DNA of 64,000 nucleotides from Hephaestia mangrovi (GTDB lineage Bacteria; Pseudomonadota; Alphaproteobacteria; Sphingomonadales; Sphingomonadaceae). The notes under the pieces were generated by a model, which worked only from the letters and a program-made list of their open reading frames with translations, made no database searches and was not told the DNA's origin. Each line of letters opens with the position of its first letter. Position 1 is the stretch's first letter. The stretch covers positions 124,001 through 188,000 of the forward strand of contig NZ_JAINVU010000002.1 of assembly GCF_019880555.1 (NCBI RefSeq), in the 5' to 3' direction. The translations under genes were made by a program, and so were the position numbers. Of this stretch, positions 41,106 through 49,434 are shown piece after piece.

Positions 41106-41788
41106 GGCGTCACCACGTCCCAATGCACCGGGCCGCTTATCCCGTCGACGCGGCGCATGTCGCTGGCTTGCCAGATACGCCATGGCTTGGCGGCATAATC
41201 GGGCGCGAGGAAGTTGCGCACCTCCCAGACTGGGCGGGGAAGGGCCTCGGACACGCGATAGGCGCGCTCGACCGGCTTGGTGATCTTGATGAGCATCGGT
41301 TCGCCCGTATGCGTTTCGGCGATGACAAGGAAGTGCCTGATCTGATCGATCAACGCATCGCGCGCCGGGCGTGCGTCGCAGTCGGGGGAGAAGGACAGAT
41401 CGAGCACGGCGGGAAGCGCGCCGGCGGTGCGTGGGACGGTGGTGACGAAATTGTCCGCTTGTGCAACGCCGTTCTGGCAGAAGGACCAGCGATGGATCGC
41501 GCCGCGACGCAGGCCGGCGGCGGCGCTCGCCTGCCAGTTGGCGGCGAAGCGGTCATCGCGCAGATTCGCGCCGGCGGTAGCGCGCATATAGGCGAAATCG
41601 ACGCCGCGGGCGGCGAGCGTCGGCCAGACGATCTCGCCCTGGGCGGCCGATACGTCGACGCCCTGGATCGGATATTTTCGCGCCGCCGGTGCCCAGCCGG
41701 TCGCATAGACCCACAAGGCGATGGCGCCGAGCAGCGCCAGCACGAGCGCGGCGGCGATCCGCCCGATCAAGGTCCCCCACCAAGCCAT
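41102..41788 (-). CDS. GH25 lysozyme-like membrane-anchored protein, catalytic Glu apparently missing
   Basis: 228 residues. One N-terminal membrane segment (IAAALVLALLGAIALWVYAT), then the GH25 fold: YPIQGVDVSAAQGEIVWPTL, GVDFAYMRATAG, DRFAANWQASAAAGLRRGAI. The strand that normally ends in D-x-E reads PAVLDLSFS: the aspartate is there but the catalytic glutamate position is serine. It may be inactive, use another acid, or only bind cell wall. A GTG at 41794, overlapping the UPF0262 stop by one base, is an alternative start. It is co-translated with cdd downstream. Confidence 0.8.
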   Translation of the reverse strand: MAWWGTLIGRIAAALVLALLGAIALWVYATGWAPAARKYPIQGVDVSAAQGEIVWPTLAARGVDFAYMRATAGANLRDDRFAANWQASAAAGLRRGAIHRWSFCQNGVAQADNFVTTVPRTAGALPAVLDLSFSPDCDARPARDALIDQIRHFLVIAETHTGEPMLIKITKPVERAYRVSEALPRPVWEVRNFLAPDYAAKPWRIWQASDMRRVDGISGPVHWDVVTP

Positions 41789-41793
41789 CGGCA

Positions 41794-42276
41794 CTATCCG
41801 CGAATGTGCAATACGCAGATCAGCGTGAACAGCCGCCGCGCGGTATCGAAATCGACGTTGATCTTGCCCTCCAGCCGTTCCCTGAGCAGTTCGGCCGCTT
41901 CATTGTGGATGGCGCGCCGCGCCATGTCCACCGTCTCGATCTGCTGCGGGGTCGAGGCGCGGATTGCCTGATAATAGCTGTCGCAGATCGCGAAATAATC
42001 GCGGATCGGGCGGCGGAAGCGGGCGAGGCCGAGGACGATGGTCTCGAGATGGCTGCCATCCTCGCGATCGATACGCAGGGCAAGGCGGCCCTCCTCCACG
42101 CTCAATGCCAGTCGGTAGGGGCCGGCATAGCCGTCGGCATGGACTTTCTGCGGCGCGAAGTGATTGTCCTCGATCAGGTCGTAGATCGCGATGCGCCGCT
42201 CCTGCTCGATATCGGCATTGCGCCACAGGATGGTGCGCTCGTCGAGCGTGACGTCTATGACGCGCGGATCGGCCAT
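41794..42276 (-). CDS. UPF0262 family protein
   Basis: 160 residues. RVIDVTLDERTILWRNADIE, EQERRIAIYDLIEDNHFAP, PYRLALSVEEGRLALRI, and RPIRDYFAICDSYYQAIR are the hallmarks of UPF0262, a cytosolic family confined mainly to alphaproteobacteria and of unknown role. Full length. It is the first gene of a three-gene minus-strand operon (UPF0262, GH25-like, cdd) with 1-4 base overlaps. It is divergent from dnaB, with about 100 bases between. Confidence 0.9.
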   Translation of the reverse strand: MADPRVIDVTLDERTILWRNADIEQERRIAIYDLIEDNHFAPQKVHADGYAGPYRLALSVEEGRLALRIDREDGSHLETIVLGLARFRRPIRDYFAICDSYYQAIRASTPQQIETVDMARRAIHNEAAELLRERLEGKINVDFDTARRLFTLICVLHIRG

Positions 42277-42377
42277 GAGGCGAGGCTATCGACGAGGCGC
42301 GCCCGCGAATCAATCATCCACATGATTCTTGGCACCGCTATCTTGAGCGCGGCGCCGGGCGGAGTAGAACGGTCGCC

Positions 42378-43877
42378 ATGGCTACCGTCGCACTTGCCCA
42401 CCCGGCGCCCACCGCCGAAGGAACCACGCTGCCGCAGAATGTCGAGGCGGAGGCGGCGATGCTCGGTGCGATGATGATCGACAACCGGCTGGCCGACGAG
42501 CTGATCGACAAGCTGGTGCCCGAGCATTTCTACGAGCCCGTTCACGGCCGCATCTTCGCCGCGATCAAGACGTTGCGCGGCAACGACATGCTGGCGACGC
42601 CGGTGACGCTGAAGCCGATGTTCGAAGCCGACGAGGGGATGAAGGAACTCGGCGGACCGGCCTATCTGGCGCAGCTCACCGGATCGGGCGCCGGGTTGAT
42701 CGGCGCGCGGCAGTTCGCGCAGCAGATCTACGATCTGGCGATGCTGCGCTCGCTGGTGACGGTGGGGCGCACGCTGGTCGAGCGCGCGATGGACACCTCC
42801 GAAGAGGTCAATCCGCGCGCGCAGATCGAGGCGGCCGAGGAGGAATTGTTCAAGGTCGCGGCCGACGGCGGCAACGAGAATACCGTCAAGAGCTTCGCCC
42901 AGGCGACCACCGCCGCGGTGAAGATGGCCGAGCGGGCGCTCAATTCGGGCGGGCATTTGTCCGGTATTACGACCGGACTCGATTCGGTGAACTCGAAGAT
43001 CGGCGGCATGCACCATTCGGATCTGATGATCCTCGCCGGCCGTCCCGGCATGGGCAAGACCTCGCTGGCGACCAATATCGCGTTCAACGCCGCGCGGCGG
43101 TGGATGCGCGACATGGAGGATGGAATCGAGCCGGAGCGATCGGTCGGCGCCAAGGTGGCGTTCTTCAGCCTGGAAATGTCGGCCGACCAGCTCGCCACGC
43201 GTATTCTGGCCGAACAATCGCGGATCAGCTCGGAGGCGCTGCGCATGGGCAAGATCAGCCGCGCCGAATTCGGGCAATTGGCGGCGGCGGCGGCCGAGCT
43301 GGAGAAGCTGCCGCTGTTCATCGACGATACCGCCGGCCTCTCGATCAGCGCGCTACACACGCGGATGCGGCGATTGCAGCGACGGCAGAACAACCAGATC
43401 GGGCTGGTGGTGGTGGATTACCTCCAGCTTCTTTCGGGGTCGGGGCGCGGATCGAACGACAATCGCGTTCAGGAAATTTCGGAGATCAGTCGTGGTCTCA
43501 AGACCTTGGCGAAGGATCTTAACGTACCGGTTCTGGCATTGTCGCAGCTCAGCCGTGCAGTCGAGCAGCGCGAGGACAAGCGGCCGCAGCTTTCCGATCT
43601 CCGCGAATCGGGCTCGATCGAACAGGACGCGGACATGGTGTGGTTCGTTTATCGCGAAGATTATTACACGGCAGCCAAGGAGCCCAAGCGTCCGGTCGAG
43701 GGCGACGATGCCAAGATCTTCGAAGATCACGCCAAATGGGCGAGCGATATGGAGCGCGTCTATGGCCTTGCCGAGCTGATCGTCGCCAAGCAGCGCCACG
43801 GCGCAACCGGCAAGGTGACGCTGAAATTCGAGCCGGAGATCACGCGGTTCAGCGATCTCGCGGTGGAGCGGTATTGA
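42378..43877 (+). CDS. dnaB: Replicative DNA helicase DnaB
   Basis: 499 residues. N-terminal primase-interaction domain (PQNVEAEAAMLGAMMIDNRL), linker helix, then the RecA-like motor with Walker A AGRPGMGKTSLATNIA, FFSLEMSADQLATR, Walker B VVVDYLQLLSG, LSQLSRAVEQREDKRPQLSD and the arginine-finger region near RESGSIEQDAD. It unwinds DNA ahead of the replisome. No intein is seen at the Walker A or DYLQ sites, where DnaB inteins often insert. A single-gene plus-strand unit. Confidence 0.97.
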   Translation: MATVALAHPAPTAEGTTLPQNVEAEAAMLGAMMIDNRLADELIDKLVPEHFYEPVHGRIFAAIKTLRGNDMLATPVTLKPMFEADEGMKELGGPAYLAQLTGSGAGLIGARQFAQQIYDLAMLRSLVTVGRTLVERAMDTSEEVNPRAQIEAAEEELFKVAADGGNENTVKSFAQATTAAVKMAERALNSGGHLSGITTGLDSVNSKIGGMHHSDLMILAGRPGMGKTSLATNIAFNAARRWMRDMEDGIEPERSVGAKVAFFSLEMSADQLATRILAEQSRISSEALRMGKISRAEFGQLAAAAAELEKLPLFIDDTAGLSISALHTRMRRLQRRQNNQIGLVVVDYLQLLSGSGRGSNDNRVQEISEISRGLKTLAKDLNVPVLALSQLSRAVEQREDKRPQLSDLRESGSIEQDADMVWFVYREDYYTAAKEPKRPVEGDDAKIFEDHAKWASDMERVYGLAELIVAKQRHGATGKVTLKFEPEITRFSDLAVERY

Positions 43878-43878
43878 T

Positions 43879-44640
43879 CTAAAACGCCGGTTCTTCCCCC
43901 GGCTTGGCGGGGATGTGGATGCCGCATTCGACCTTTTCCCAGCCGCGCCAGCGGCCGGCGCGGGGGTCTTCGCCGGGGCGCACCTTGCTGGTGCACGGCG
44001 CGCAGCCGATCGAGGGATAGCCATCGGCCTCGAGCGGGTGGCGGGGGAGCGCGTGGTCGGCGAAATAGGCGTCGAGTTCGGGCTTGGCCCAATTGGCCAG
44101 CGGGTTGACCTTGAGCCGGCCCTCGGCGTCGCTGGTATCGATCTCGAAACGTGGCAGGCCGGTGCGGCTCGACGATTGGAAGCCCTTGCGGCCGGTGAAG
44201 GTCGCGTCGAGGCCGGCGACGGCGCGCGCCAGCGGCTTGACCTTGCGTAACTCGCAGCAGCCGTCGGGATCGTAGGACCAGCGCAGGCCGTTTTCGTCCC
44301 GCGCGGCGAGTTCCTCGGCATCGGGCGTCAAGTTGACGAGGTTGAGGCCGAGTCGTTCGACGAGCTGATCGCGATAAGCGAGCGTTTCGGGGAAATGCTT
44401 GCCGGTATCGAGGAACAGCACCGGCATATCGGGTGCGATCCGCGTCACGAGATGGAGCAGCACCGCGGATTCGGCACCGAATGACGAGACGATCGCGGCA
44501 TCGCCGACGAGCCGATCGGCGATGACGGCAGCGAGCATTTCCTGCGTGTCGTTGCCGCGGAACAGGTTGTTGAGGCGGATCGCGTCGCCCTGCGTGAAGC
44601 GTGGGCCGGTATCGATCCTGTCGCGCACCCGGCTAGCCAT
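43879..44640 (-). CDS. cysH: Assimilatory adenylylsulfate (APS) reductase
   Basis: 253 residues. SSFGAESAVLLHLV is the PP-loop-type sulfate binding strand, with FLDTGKHFPETLAYRD following. Two cysteine pairs, DPDGCCELRK and SIGCAPCTS, match the four [4Fe-4S] ligands that distinguish APS reductases from PAPS reductases. The catalytic C-terminal cysteine is in KVECGIHI. It reduces APS to sulfite with thioredoxin. It is the last gene of the sulfate-reduction operon; its start codon overlaps the DUF934 gene by 8 bases. An upstream codon adds 17 residues that look non-coding. Confidence 0.93.
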   Translation of the reverse strand: MASRVRDRIDTGPRFTQGDAIRLNNLFRGNDTQEMLAAVIADRLVGDAAIVSSFGAESAVLLHLVTRIAPDMPVLFLDTGKHFPETLAYRDQLVERLGLNLVNLTPDAEELAARDENGLRWSYDPDGCCELRKVKPLARAVAGLDATFTGRKGFQSSSRTGLPRFEIDTSDAEGRLKVNPLANWAKPELDAYFADHALPRHPLEADGYPSIGCAPCTSKVRPGEDPRAGRWRGWEKVECGIHIPAKPGEEPAF

Positions 44641-45058
44641 GACGCAGCTTCCACACCGGCACCGCGTCATCGGCGGCGTGCTGATAGACATAGGGGTAAG
44701 CCGATAGCGCGCGTTCGGCAGCGGCGGGCGTGATCGGCGCCTCGGGGGCGAAGCTATCGAAGCCGCAGCGGCGCATGAAGAGGAGTTGATCGACGAGCAC
44801 GTCGCCGGTCGCCTTGATCTCGCCGGTATAGCCCGCCTCGCGCAGGATGCGCGCCGACGAATAGCCGCGGCCGTCGCGGAACCGGGGGAAATCGATCTCC
44901 ACCAGCTTCACGCGGGCGAGATGCGGCAACAGGTGGCGGACGTCGTCGCCCGCCTCGATGCGAACCGAGGCGGCGTCGGCCTGGTCGAGAAACGCATCGA
45001 GGGTCACCGCCGGTTCGTCGGCGGGAGCATCGGTGCGGTAGCGCAGTGCATCAGCCAT
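44633..45058 (-). CDS. DUF934 family protein of the sulfite-reductase operon
   Basis: 141 residues. LLPHLARVKLVEIDFPRFRD, GRGYSSARILREAGYTGEI, GDVLVDQLLFMRRCGFDSF are the DUF934 signature. The family is nearly always next to cysI and cysH and has been suggested to help electron delivery or assembly of the hemoprotein where no CysJ flavoprotein exists; the role is not proven. It overlaps cysI by 8 bases and cysH by 8 bases, consistent with fixed production ratios. Confidence 0.88.
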   Translation of the reverse strand: MADALRYRTDAPADEPAVTLDAFLDQADAASVRIEAGDDVRHLLPHLARVKLVEIDFPRFRDGRGYSSARILREAGYTGEIKATGDVLVDQLLFMRRCGFDSFAPEAPITPAAAERALSAYPYVYQHAADDAVPVWKLRHG

Positions 45059-46685
45059 AGATGGCCTCCTTGAACGGCTCGACGCCGATGCGGCGGTAGG
45101 TATCGAGGAAGCGCTCGCCGGGATCGCGCAAACGAACATAGGCGTCGAGCGTCTTCTCGATCGCGTCGACCACGCCGTCCTCGTCGAAGCCGGGGCCGGT
45201 AATCTTGGCCGCGCTGACGTCCTCGGCACCCGAGCCGCCGAGCAGCAATTGGTAATTCTCGGTGCCTTTGCGATCGACGCCAAGGATGCCGATATGGCCG
45301 GCATGGTGATGGCCGCAGGCGTTGATGCAGCCCGAGATCTTGATCTTGAGCTCGCCCAAATCGCGCTGACGGTCGATGTCGGCGAAGCGCGTCGAGATTT
45401 TCTGCGCGAGCGGGATCGAGCGGGCGTTGGCGAGGCTGCAATAGTCGAGGCCGGGGCAGGCGATGATGTCGCTGACGAGGTCGAGATTGACGTCCGCCAG
45501 ACCAGCGGCGTCGAGCGCCTGCCAGACGGCATAGAGATCGGCCTTGCGGACGTGCGGCAAGACGAGGTTCTGCGCATGCGTCGCACGCAGTTCGTCGAAG
45601 CTGTAACGCTCGGCGAGATCGGCGACGACCTCCATCTGCTCGGCTGAGATGTCGCCCGGGATGCCGCCCACTGGCTTCAGGCTGATGTTGGCGATTGCAT
45701 AGCCGGGCGCTTTGTGCGGGGCGACCTGGCGATCGAGCCATAGCGCGAAATCGGGGTCGCTGCGGTCGATCTCGTCGGGCAGGCCGGTTTCGAACGGCGG
45801 CGGCGCGAAATAGGCGGCGATACGATCATATTCGGCGCGCGGCGGATCGACGTCGCGTGCCTCGAAGCCGGCGAATTCCTCTTCGACCTGCCGCGTAAAC
45901 TCTTCTGCGCCAAGCTCATGGACGAGGATCTTCATGCGCTGCTTGTGAATGTTGTCACGCCGGGCGTGGCGATTCCACACGCGCAGGATGGCCTGGACGT
46001 ATCCGAACAGCTGATCGGCGGGCAGGAAGCTGCGGATCAGCGGCGCGATCATCGGCGTGCGGCCCATGCCGCCGCCGGCATAGACTTCGAAGCCATCCTC
46101 GCCGGCCTCGTTGCGCACGAGGCGCAGCCCGCAATCGTGCCAACGGATCGCGGCGCGATCACTGTCCGCGGCGGTGATCGCGAATTTGAACTTGCGAGGC
46201 AGATAGCTGAATTCGGGCATGAAGGTCGTCACCTGCCGCAGCAGTTCGGCCCAGGGGCGCGGATCGGCGATCTCGTCGGCGGTGGCGCCGGCATATTGAT
46301 CGGCCGAAATGTTGCGCACGCTTTCGCCCGAGGTCTGGATCGCGTGCATCTCGACGGTAGCGAGATCGGCCAGAATGTCAGGCGCTTGCTCGAGCTTTAT
46401 CCAATTGTACTGGATGTTCTGACGCGTGGTGAAATGGCCATAGCCGCGATCGTATTTGCGCGCGATTTCGGCGAGCATCCGCATCTGGCGCGAATCGAGC
46501 GTGCCATAGGGGATGGCGACGCGCAGCATATAAGCGTGGAGCTGGAGGTAGAGGCCGTTCTTGAGCCGGAGCGGCTTGAACTGGTCCTCGGTCAGTTCGC
46601 CGGCGATGCGGCGCGCGGTCTGATCGCGGAATTCCTCGACGCGGGCGTCGACGATCGCCTGGTCATATTGGTCGTAACGATACAT
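45051..46685 (-). CDS. cysI: Siroheme sulfite/nitrite reductase hemoprotein
   Basis: 544 residues. Two-fold repeated ferredoxin-like and reductase domains: YGHFTTRQNIQYNWIKLEQA, VRNISADQYAG, and the siroheme-[4Fe-4S] cysteines in CPGLDYCSLANARS and ISGCINACGHHHAGHIG. It reduces sulfite to sulfide with six electrons. Context (cysH, DUF934, cobA for siroheme) argues for sulfite rather than nitrite. No cysJ gene lies nearby, so the donor is probably ferredoxin or an unlinked reductase. It follows the DUF2849 gene by 2 bases. Confidence 0.92.
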   Translation of the reverse strand: MYRYDQYDQAIVDARVEEFRDQTARRIAGELTEDQFKPLRLKNGLYLQLHAYMLRVAIPYGTLDSRQMRMLAEIARKYDRGYGHFTTRQNIQYNWIKLEQAPDILADLATVEMHAIQTSGESVRNISADQYAGATADEIADPRPWAELLRQVTTFMPEFSYLPRKFKFAITAADSDRAAIRWHDCGLRLVRNEAGEDGFEVYAGGGMGRTPMIAPLIRSFLPADQLFGYVQAILRVWNRHARRDNIHKQRMKILVHELGAEEFTRQVEEEFAGFEARDVDPPRAEYDRIAAYFAPPPFETGLPDEIDRSDPDFALWLDRQVAPHKAPGYAIANISLKPVGGIPGDISAEQMEVVADLAERYSFDELRATHAQNLVLPHVRKADLYAVWQALDAAGLADVNLDLVSDIIACPGLDYCSLANARSIPLAQKISTRFADIDRQRDLGELKIKISGCINACGHHHAGHIGILGVDRKGTENYQLLLGGSGAEDVSAAKITGPGFDEDGVVDAIEKTLDAYVRLRDPGERFLDTYRRIGVEPFKEAIYG

Positions 46686-46687
46686 GG

Positions 46688-46984
46688 TCAGATCACCCAG
46701 CTGCCGACGCTCGGATCGGCGGGTTTGAGCGTTAGATCGGGGCGCACGGTGGGGCCGAGCGCGCGGATGCGATCCTTGATGTGCGCGGGCCGCGGACCAG
46801 CCTCGCCCGGCTCGGCGTCGATCACCGCGGCGCCAGCGACGCGACAGGCGGCTTCTTCGGCGCGGGCGATCGTCTCGCCATGCTCACCGACATCCATCGC
46901 GTCCTCGACGTGGAGCGACCAATCCCGGCCGGTCCACCAGACGACCGCGCCGGTCTTGAGATCATTGCCGAGCAGAAGTTTCAT
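46688..46984 (-). CDS. DUF2849 domain protein
   Basis: 98 residues starting MKLLLGNDLKTGAVVWWTGR. The opening pattern 'k.ltaNdL.tG.Vvy....W' is typical of DUF2849, a short alphaproteobacterial family fixed between cobA/cysG and cysI. Function unknown; the place suggests a part in sulfite reductase assembly or siroheme hand-over. Its ATG overlaps the cobA stop by 4 bases, and cysI begins 2 bases after its own stop. Confidence 0.88.
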   Translation of the reverse strand: MKLLLGNDLKTGAVVWWTGRDWSLHVEDAMDVGEHGETIARAEEAACRVAGAAVIDAEPGEAGPRPAHIKDRIRALGPTVRPDLTLKPADPSVGSWVI

Positions 46985-47781
46985 GCCACCGTCCCATGGA
47001 TGGAGTGCGCGCGGCGCGCCCAATGGCCGAGGCGATCCTCGGCATCCGAAAGCGATACGACCTCGCCGACGACGATAATCGCGGGGCTCTGCACCCGCTC
47101 GCGCTTCACCATCGGGCCGATGTCGGTGAGCAGGGTGCGCAGCGCCCGTGCGCCGTCGAGCGTCCCGCGCTCGAGCACCGCGACGGGCATGTCGGGAGCG
47201 ACACCGTCGGCGATCAGTTTCTCCGCGATCGCGTCGGCGGTGGCGACGCCCATGTAAATCACCAGCGTGCGGCCCTGCCCGGCAAGGCCCGACCAATTCT
47301 GCTCGCTCAGGCCCTTGCACTGGCCGGCGACGAAACTGACGGCGCTCGAATAATCGCGGTGGGTGAGCGGGAGCATGGCCTCCGCCGCGCATCCGAGCGC
47401 CGCCGACACGCCGGGGATCACCTCGACGGGCAATCCCGCGGCGCGAACCGCCTCGACTTCCTCGCCGCCGCGGCCGAACACGAAGGGGTCGCCGCCCTTC
47501 AGCCGCACGACGACGCTGCCGGTCTTTACATGCGCGATGATGAGCGCGTTGATCGCGTCCTGCGGCAGCGTGTGACGCGCGCGCTGCTTGGCGACCGAGA
47601 TACGCTGCGCCGCGGGCGGCGCGAGCGCGATTACGCGCGGATCGACGAGGCCGTCATGCACGACGACGTCCGCTGCCTTGAGCGCCTCGACGGCGCGAAC
47701 GGTGAGCAGGCCGGGATCGCCCGGGCCGGCGCCGACCAGGATGACGCGCCCGCGCGCGGTGGGATCAAGAAGACTTGCCAT
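46981..47781 (-). CDS. cobA: Uroporphyrinogen-III C-methyltransferase
   Basis: 266 residues. RVILVGAGPGDPGLLTVRAV, VVVRLKGGDPFVFGRGGEEV, EVIPGVSAALGCAAEAMLPL and LVIYMGVATADAIAEKL are the SUMT signatures. It makes precorrin-2 with two SAM molecules, the first committed step to siroheme. It is the single-domain form, so the dehydrogenase/ferrochelatase step must be elsewhere. It heads the operon that feeds siroheme to cysI. A TTG three codons upstream is possible but lacks support. Confidence 0.93.
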   Translation of the reverse strand: MASLLDPTARGRVILVGAGPGDPGLLTVRAVEALKAADVVVHDGLVDPRVIALAPPAAQRISVAKQRARHTLPQDAINALIIAHVKTGSVVVRLKGGDPFVFGRGGEEVEAVRAAGLPVEVIPGVSAALGCAAEAMLPLTHRDYSSAVSFVAGQCKGLSEQNWSGLAGQGRTLVIYMGVATADAIAEKLIADGVAPDMPVAVLERGTLDGARALRTLLTDIGPMVKRERVQSPAIIVVGEVVSLSDAEDRLGHWARRAHSIHGTVA

Positions 47782-47946
47782 GGTGAGCAAAGTGCGTGCG
47801 AAGCCGCTTCGCTACAACGGATGGTTGCTTGGGGCCCCGGTAGCGAAACTTTGCTCGGCCCTGGCCTTCGCTGGGATGGCAAGCGGATATACATGCCCGA
47901 AAAGGGATAAACGCCAAAGGAGGTCGGCGACGACCCGCTCGTGAGA

Positions 47947-49362
47947 TCAGCTGTCCCTGAGCCCGATGCCGATCGAGGCGCGGGTCTGGTCCACCTCGCT
48001 CGAAACGACCGGATAGGCGCAATAATCGGCGGCGTAATAGGCGCTGGGACGGTGATTGCCCGACCAGCCGATGCCGCCGAACGGCGCGGCCGAGGAGGCA
48101 CCGTTGGTCGGACGGTTCCAGTTGACGATCCCGGCGCGGGCATTGGCCCAGAACTGGTCGTAGAGCTTCGGGTTTTGGCTGAGCAGCGAAGCGGAGAGGC
48201 CGTAGCGGGTGTTGTTCGCCTCGGCGATCGCGGCCTCGAAATCGGGCACACGGATGATCTGGAGGACAGGGCCGAACAGCTCGATATCGGGGCGCTCGGC
48301 AACGTCGGTGACGTCGATCAGGCCGGGCGTGAGGAACGGGCGATCGTCGACCGGCCGCTCCATGTGTCGCAAGGGGCGGCCACCGTGCGACATCAGCGTG
48401 ACGAAGCTTTCGGTGAGCTGGTCGGCGGCCTCGTTGTCGATCACGCAGCCCATGAACGGCGCGGGCTCGGCGTGCGGCTCGCCGACGATGATCCGGCCGG
48501 TGAGCTTGACCAGTTCGTCGAGCAACGGCTGGCATTTGGCATCGTCGACGATCAGGCGCCGCGCCGCGGTGCAGCGCTGGCCGGCGGTGGTGAAGGCCGA
48601 TTGCACGATCAGCACCGCGGTCGAGTGCAGATCGGGCGTTTCCCACGCCACGATCGGGTTGTTGCCGCCCATTTCTAGCGCGAGGATTTTCTCCGGCCGT
48701 TCGGCGAACTGGCGGTTGAGCGCGATGCCGGTGCGCGCCGAGCCGGTGAACAGCAAGCCATCGATGCCGTCATGCCCGGCCAAAGCCTTGCCTTCGGCAG
48801 GGCCGCCGATGACGAGCCGGACGCAGCCTTCGGGAATGCCGGCGGCGTGAAAGCATTCGACCAGTAGCGCCCCCGAGGCCGGGGTCTTTTCCGACGGCTT
48901 GAACACCACTGCATTGCCGGCGAGCAGCGCAGGGACGATATGGCCGTTGGGCAGGTGCGCGGGGAAATTGTACGGGCCGAGCACCGCGAGCACGCCGTGC
49001 GGCTTGTGGCGCAGCGCCATGCGCACGCCGGCCTGGCCTTCGAGCCGGCGTTGCGGAGTGCGATCGGCATAAGCCTTGATCGAGATGTCGACCTTGGCGA
49101 CGACGGTGTCGACCTCGGTGCGGGCCTCCCACAACGGCTTGCCGGTCTCGCGGGCGATGGTGTCGGCGAATTGCTCATGGCGGCTGCGCACGACGTTGGC
49201 GAAGCGGCGTAGCGCCTCGGTGCGGTTGGCGAGCGGTTGCGCGGCCCATTGCGCCCAGCTTTCGCGGGCGCGCGCCACCTCGGCATCGACGTCACTGATC
49301 GCGCCGCGCCAGAGTTCCGCACCGGTCGCGGGTTCACTCGAGACGATTTCGGTTACGCTCAT
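47947..49362 (-). CDS. astD: N-succinylglutamate 5-semialdehyde dehydrogenase
   Basis: 471 residues. Aldehyde dehydrogenase fold: LAVLGPYNFPAHLPNGHIVP (typical of AstD), VFKPSEKTPASG, LLFTGSARTG, the base Glu in ILALEMGGNNP and the catalytic Cys in TTAGQRCTAARRL. AstD carries out the fourth step of the arginine succinyltransferase pathway. No other ast genes are inside the window; selO follows upstream on the same strand. AGAAGG lies 6 bases before the chosen ATG. An upstream in-frame codon would add 22 unlikely residues. Confidence 0.9.
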   Translation of the reverse strand: MSVTEIVSSEPATGAELWRGAISDVDAEVARARESWAQWAAQPLANRTEALRRFANVVRSRHEQFADTIARETGKPLWEARTEVDTVVAKVDISIKAYADRTPQRRLEGQAGVRMALRHKPHGVLAVLGPYNFPAHLPNGHIVPALLAGNAVVFKPSEKTPASGALLVECFHAAGIPEGCVRLVIGGPAEGKALAGHDGIDGLLFTGSARTGIALNRQFAERPEKILALEMGGNNPIVAWETPDLHSTAVLIVQSAFTTAGQRCTAARRLIVDDAKCQPLLDELVKLTGRIIVGEPHAEPAPFMGCVIDNEAADQLTESFVTLMSHGGRPLRHMERPVDDRPFLTPGLIDVTDVAERPDIELFGPVLQIIRVPDFEAAIAEANNTRYGLSASLLSQNPKLYDQFWANARAGIVNWNRPTNGASSAAPFGGIGWSGNHRPSAYYAADYCAYPVVSSEVDQTRASIGIGLRDS

Positions 49363-49434
49363 GAATATCCTTCTTCCCGCCGCGCTCTTGCCCGAAACCG
49401 CGGCCGTTTTCCACACCGGGCTTATCACCTATGG

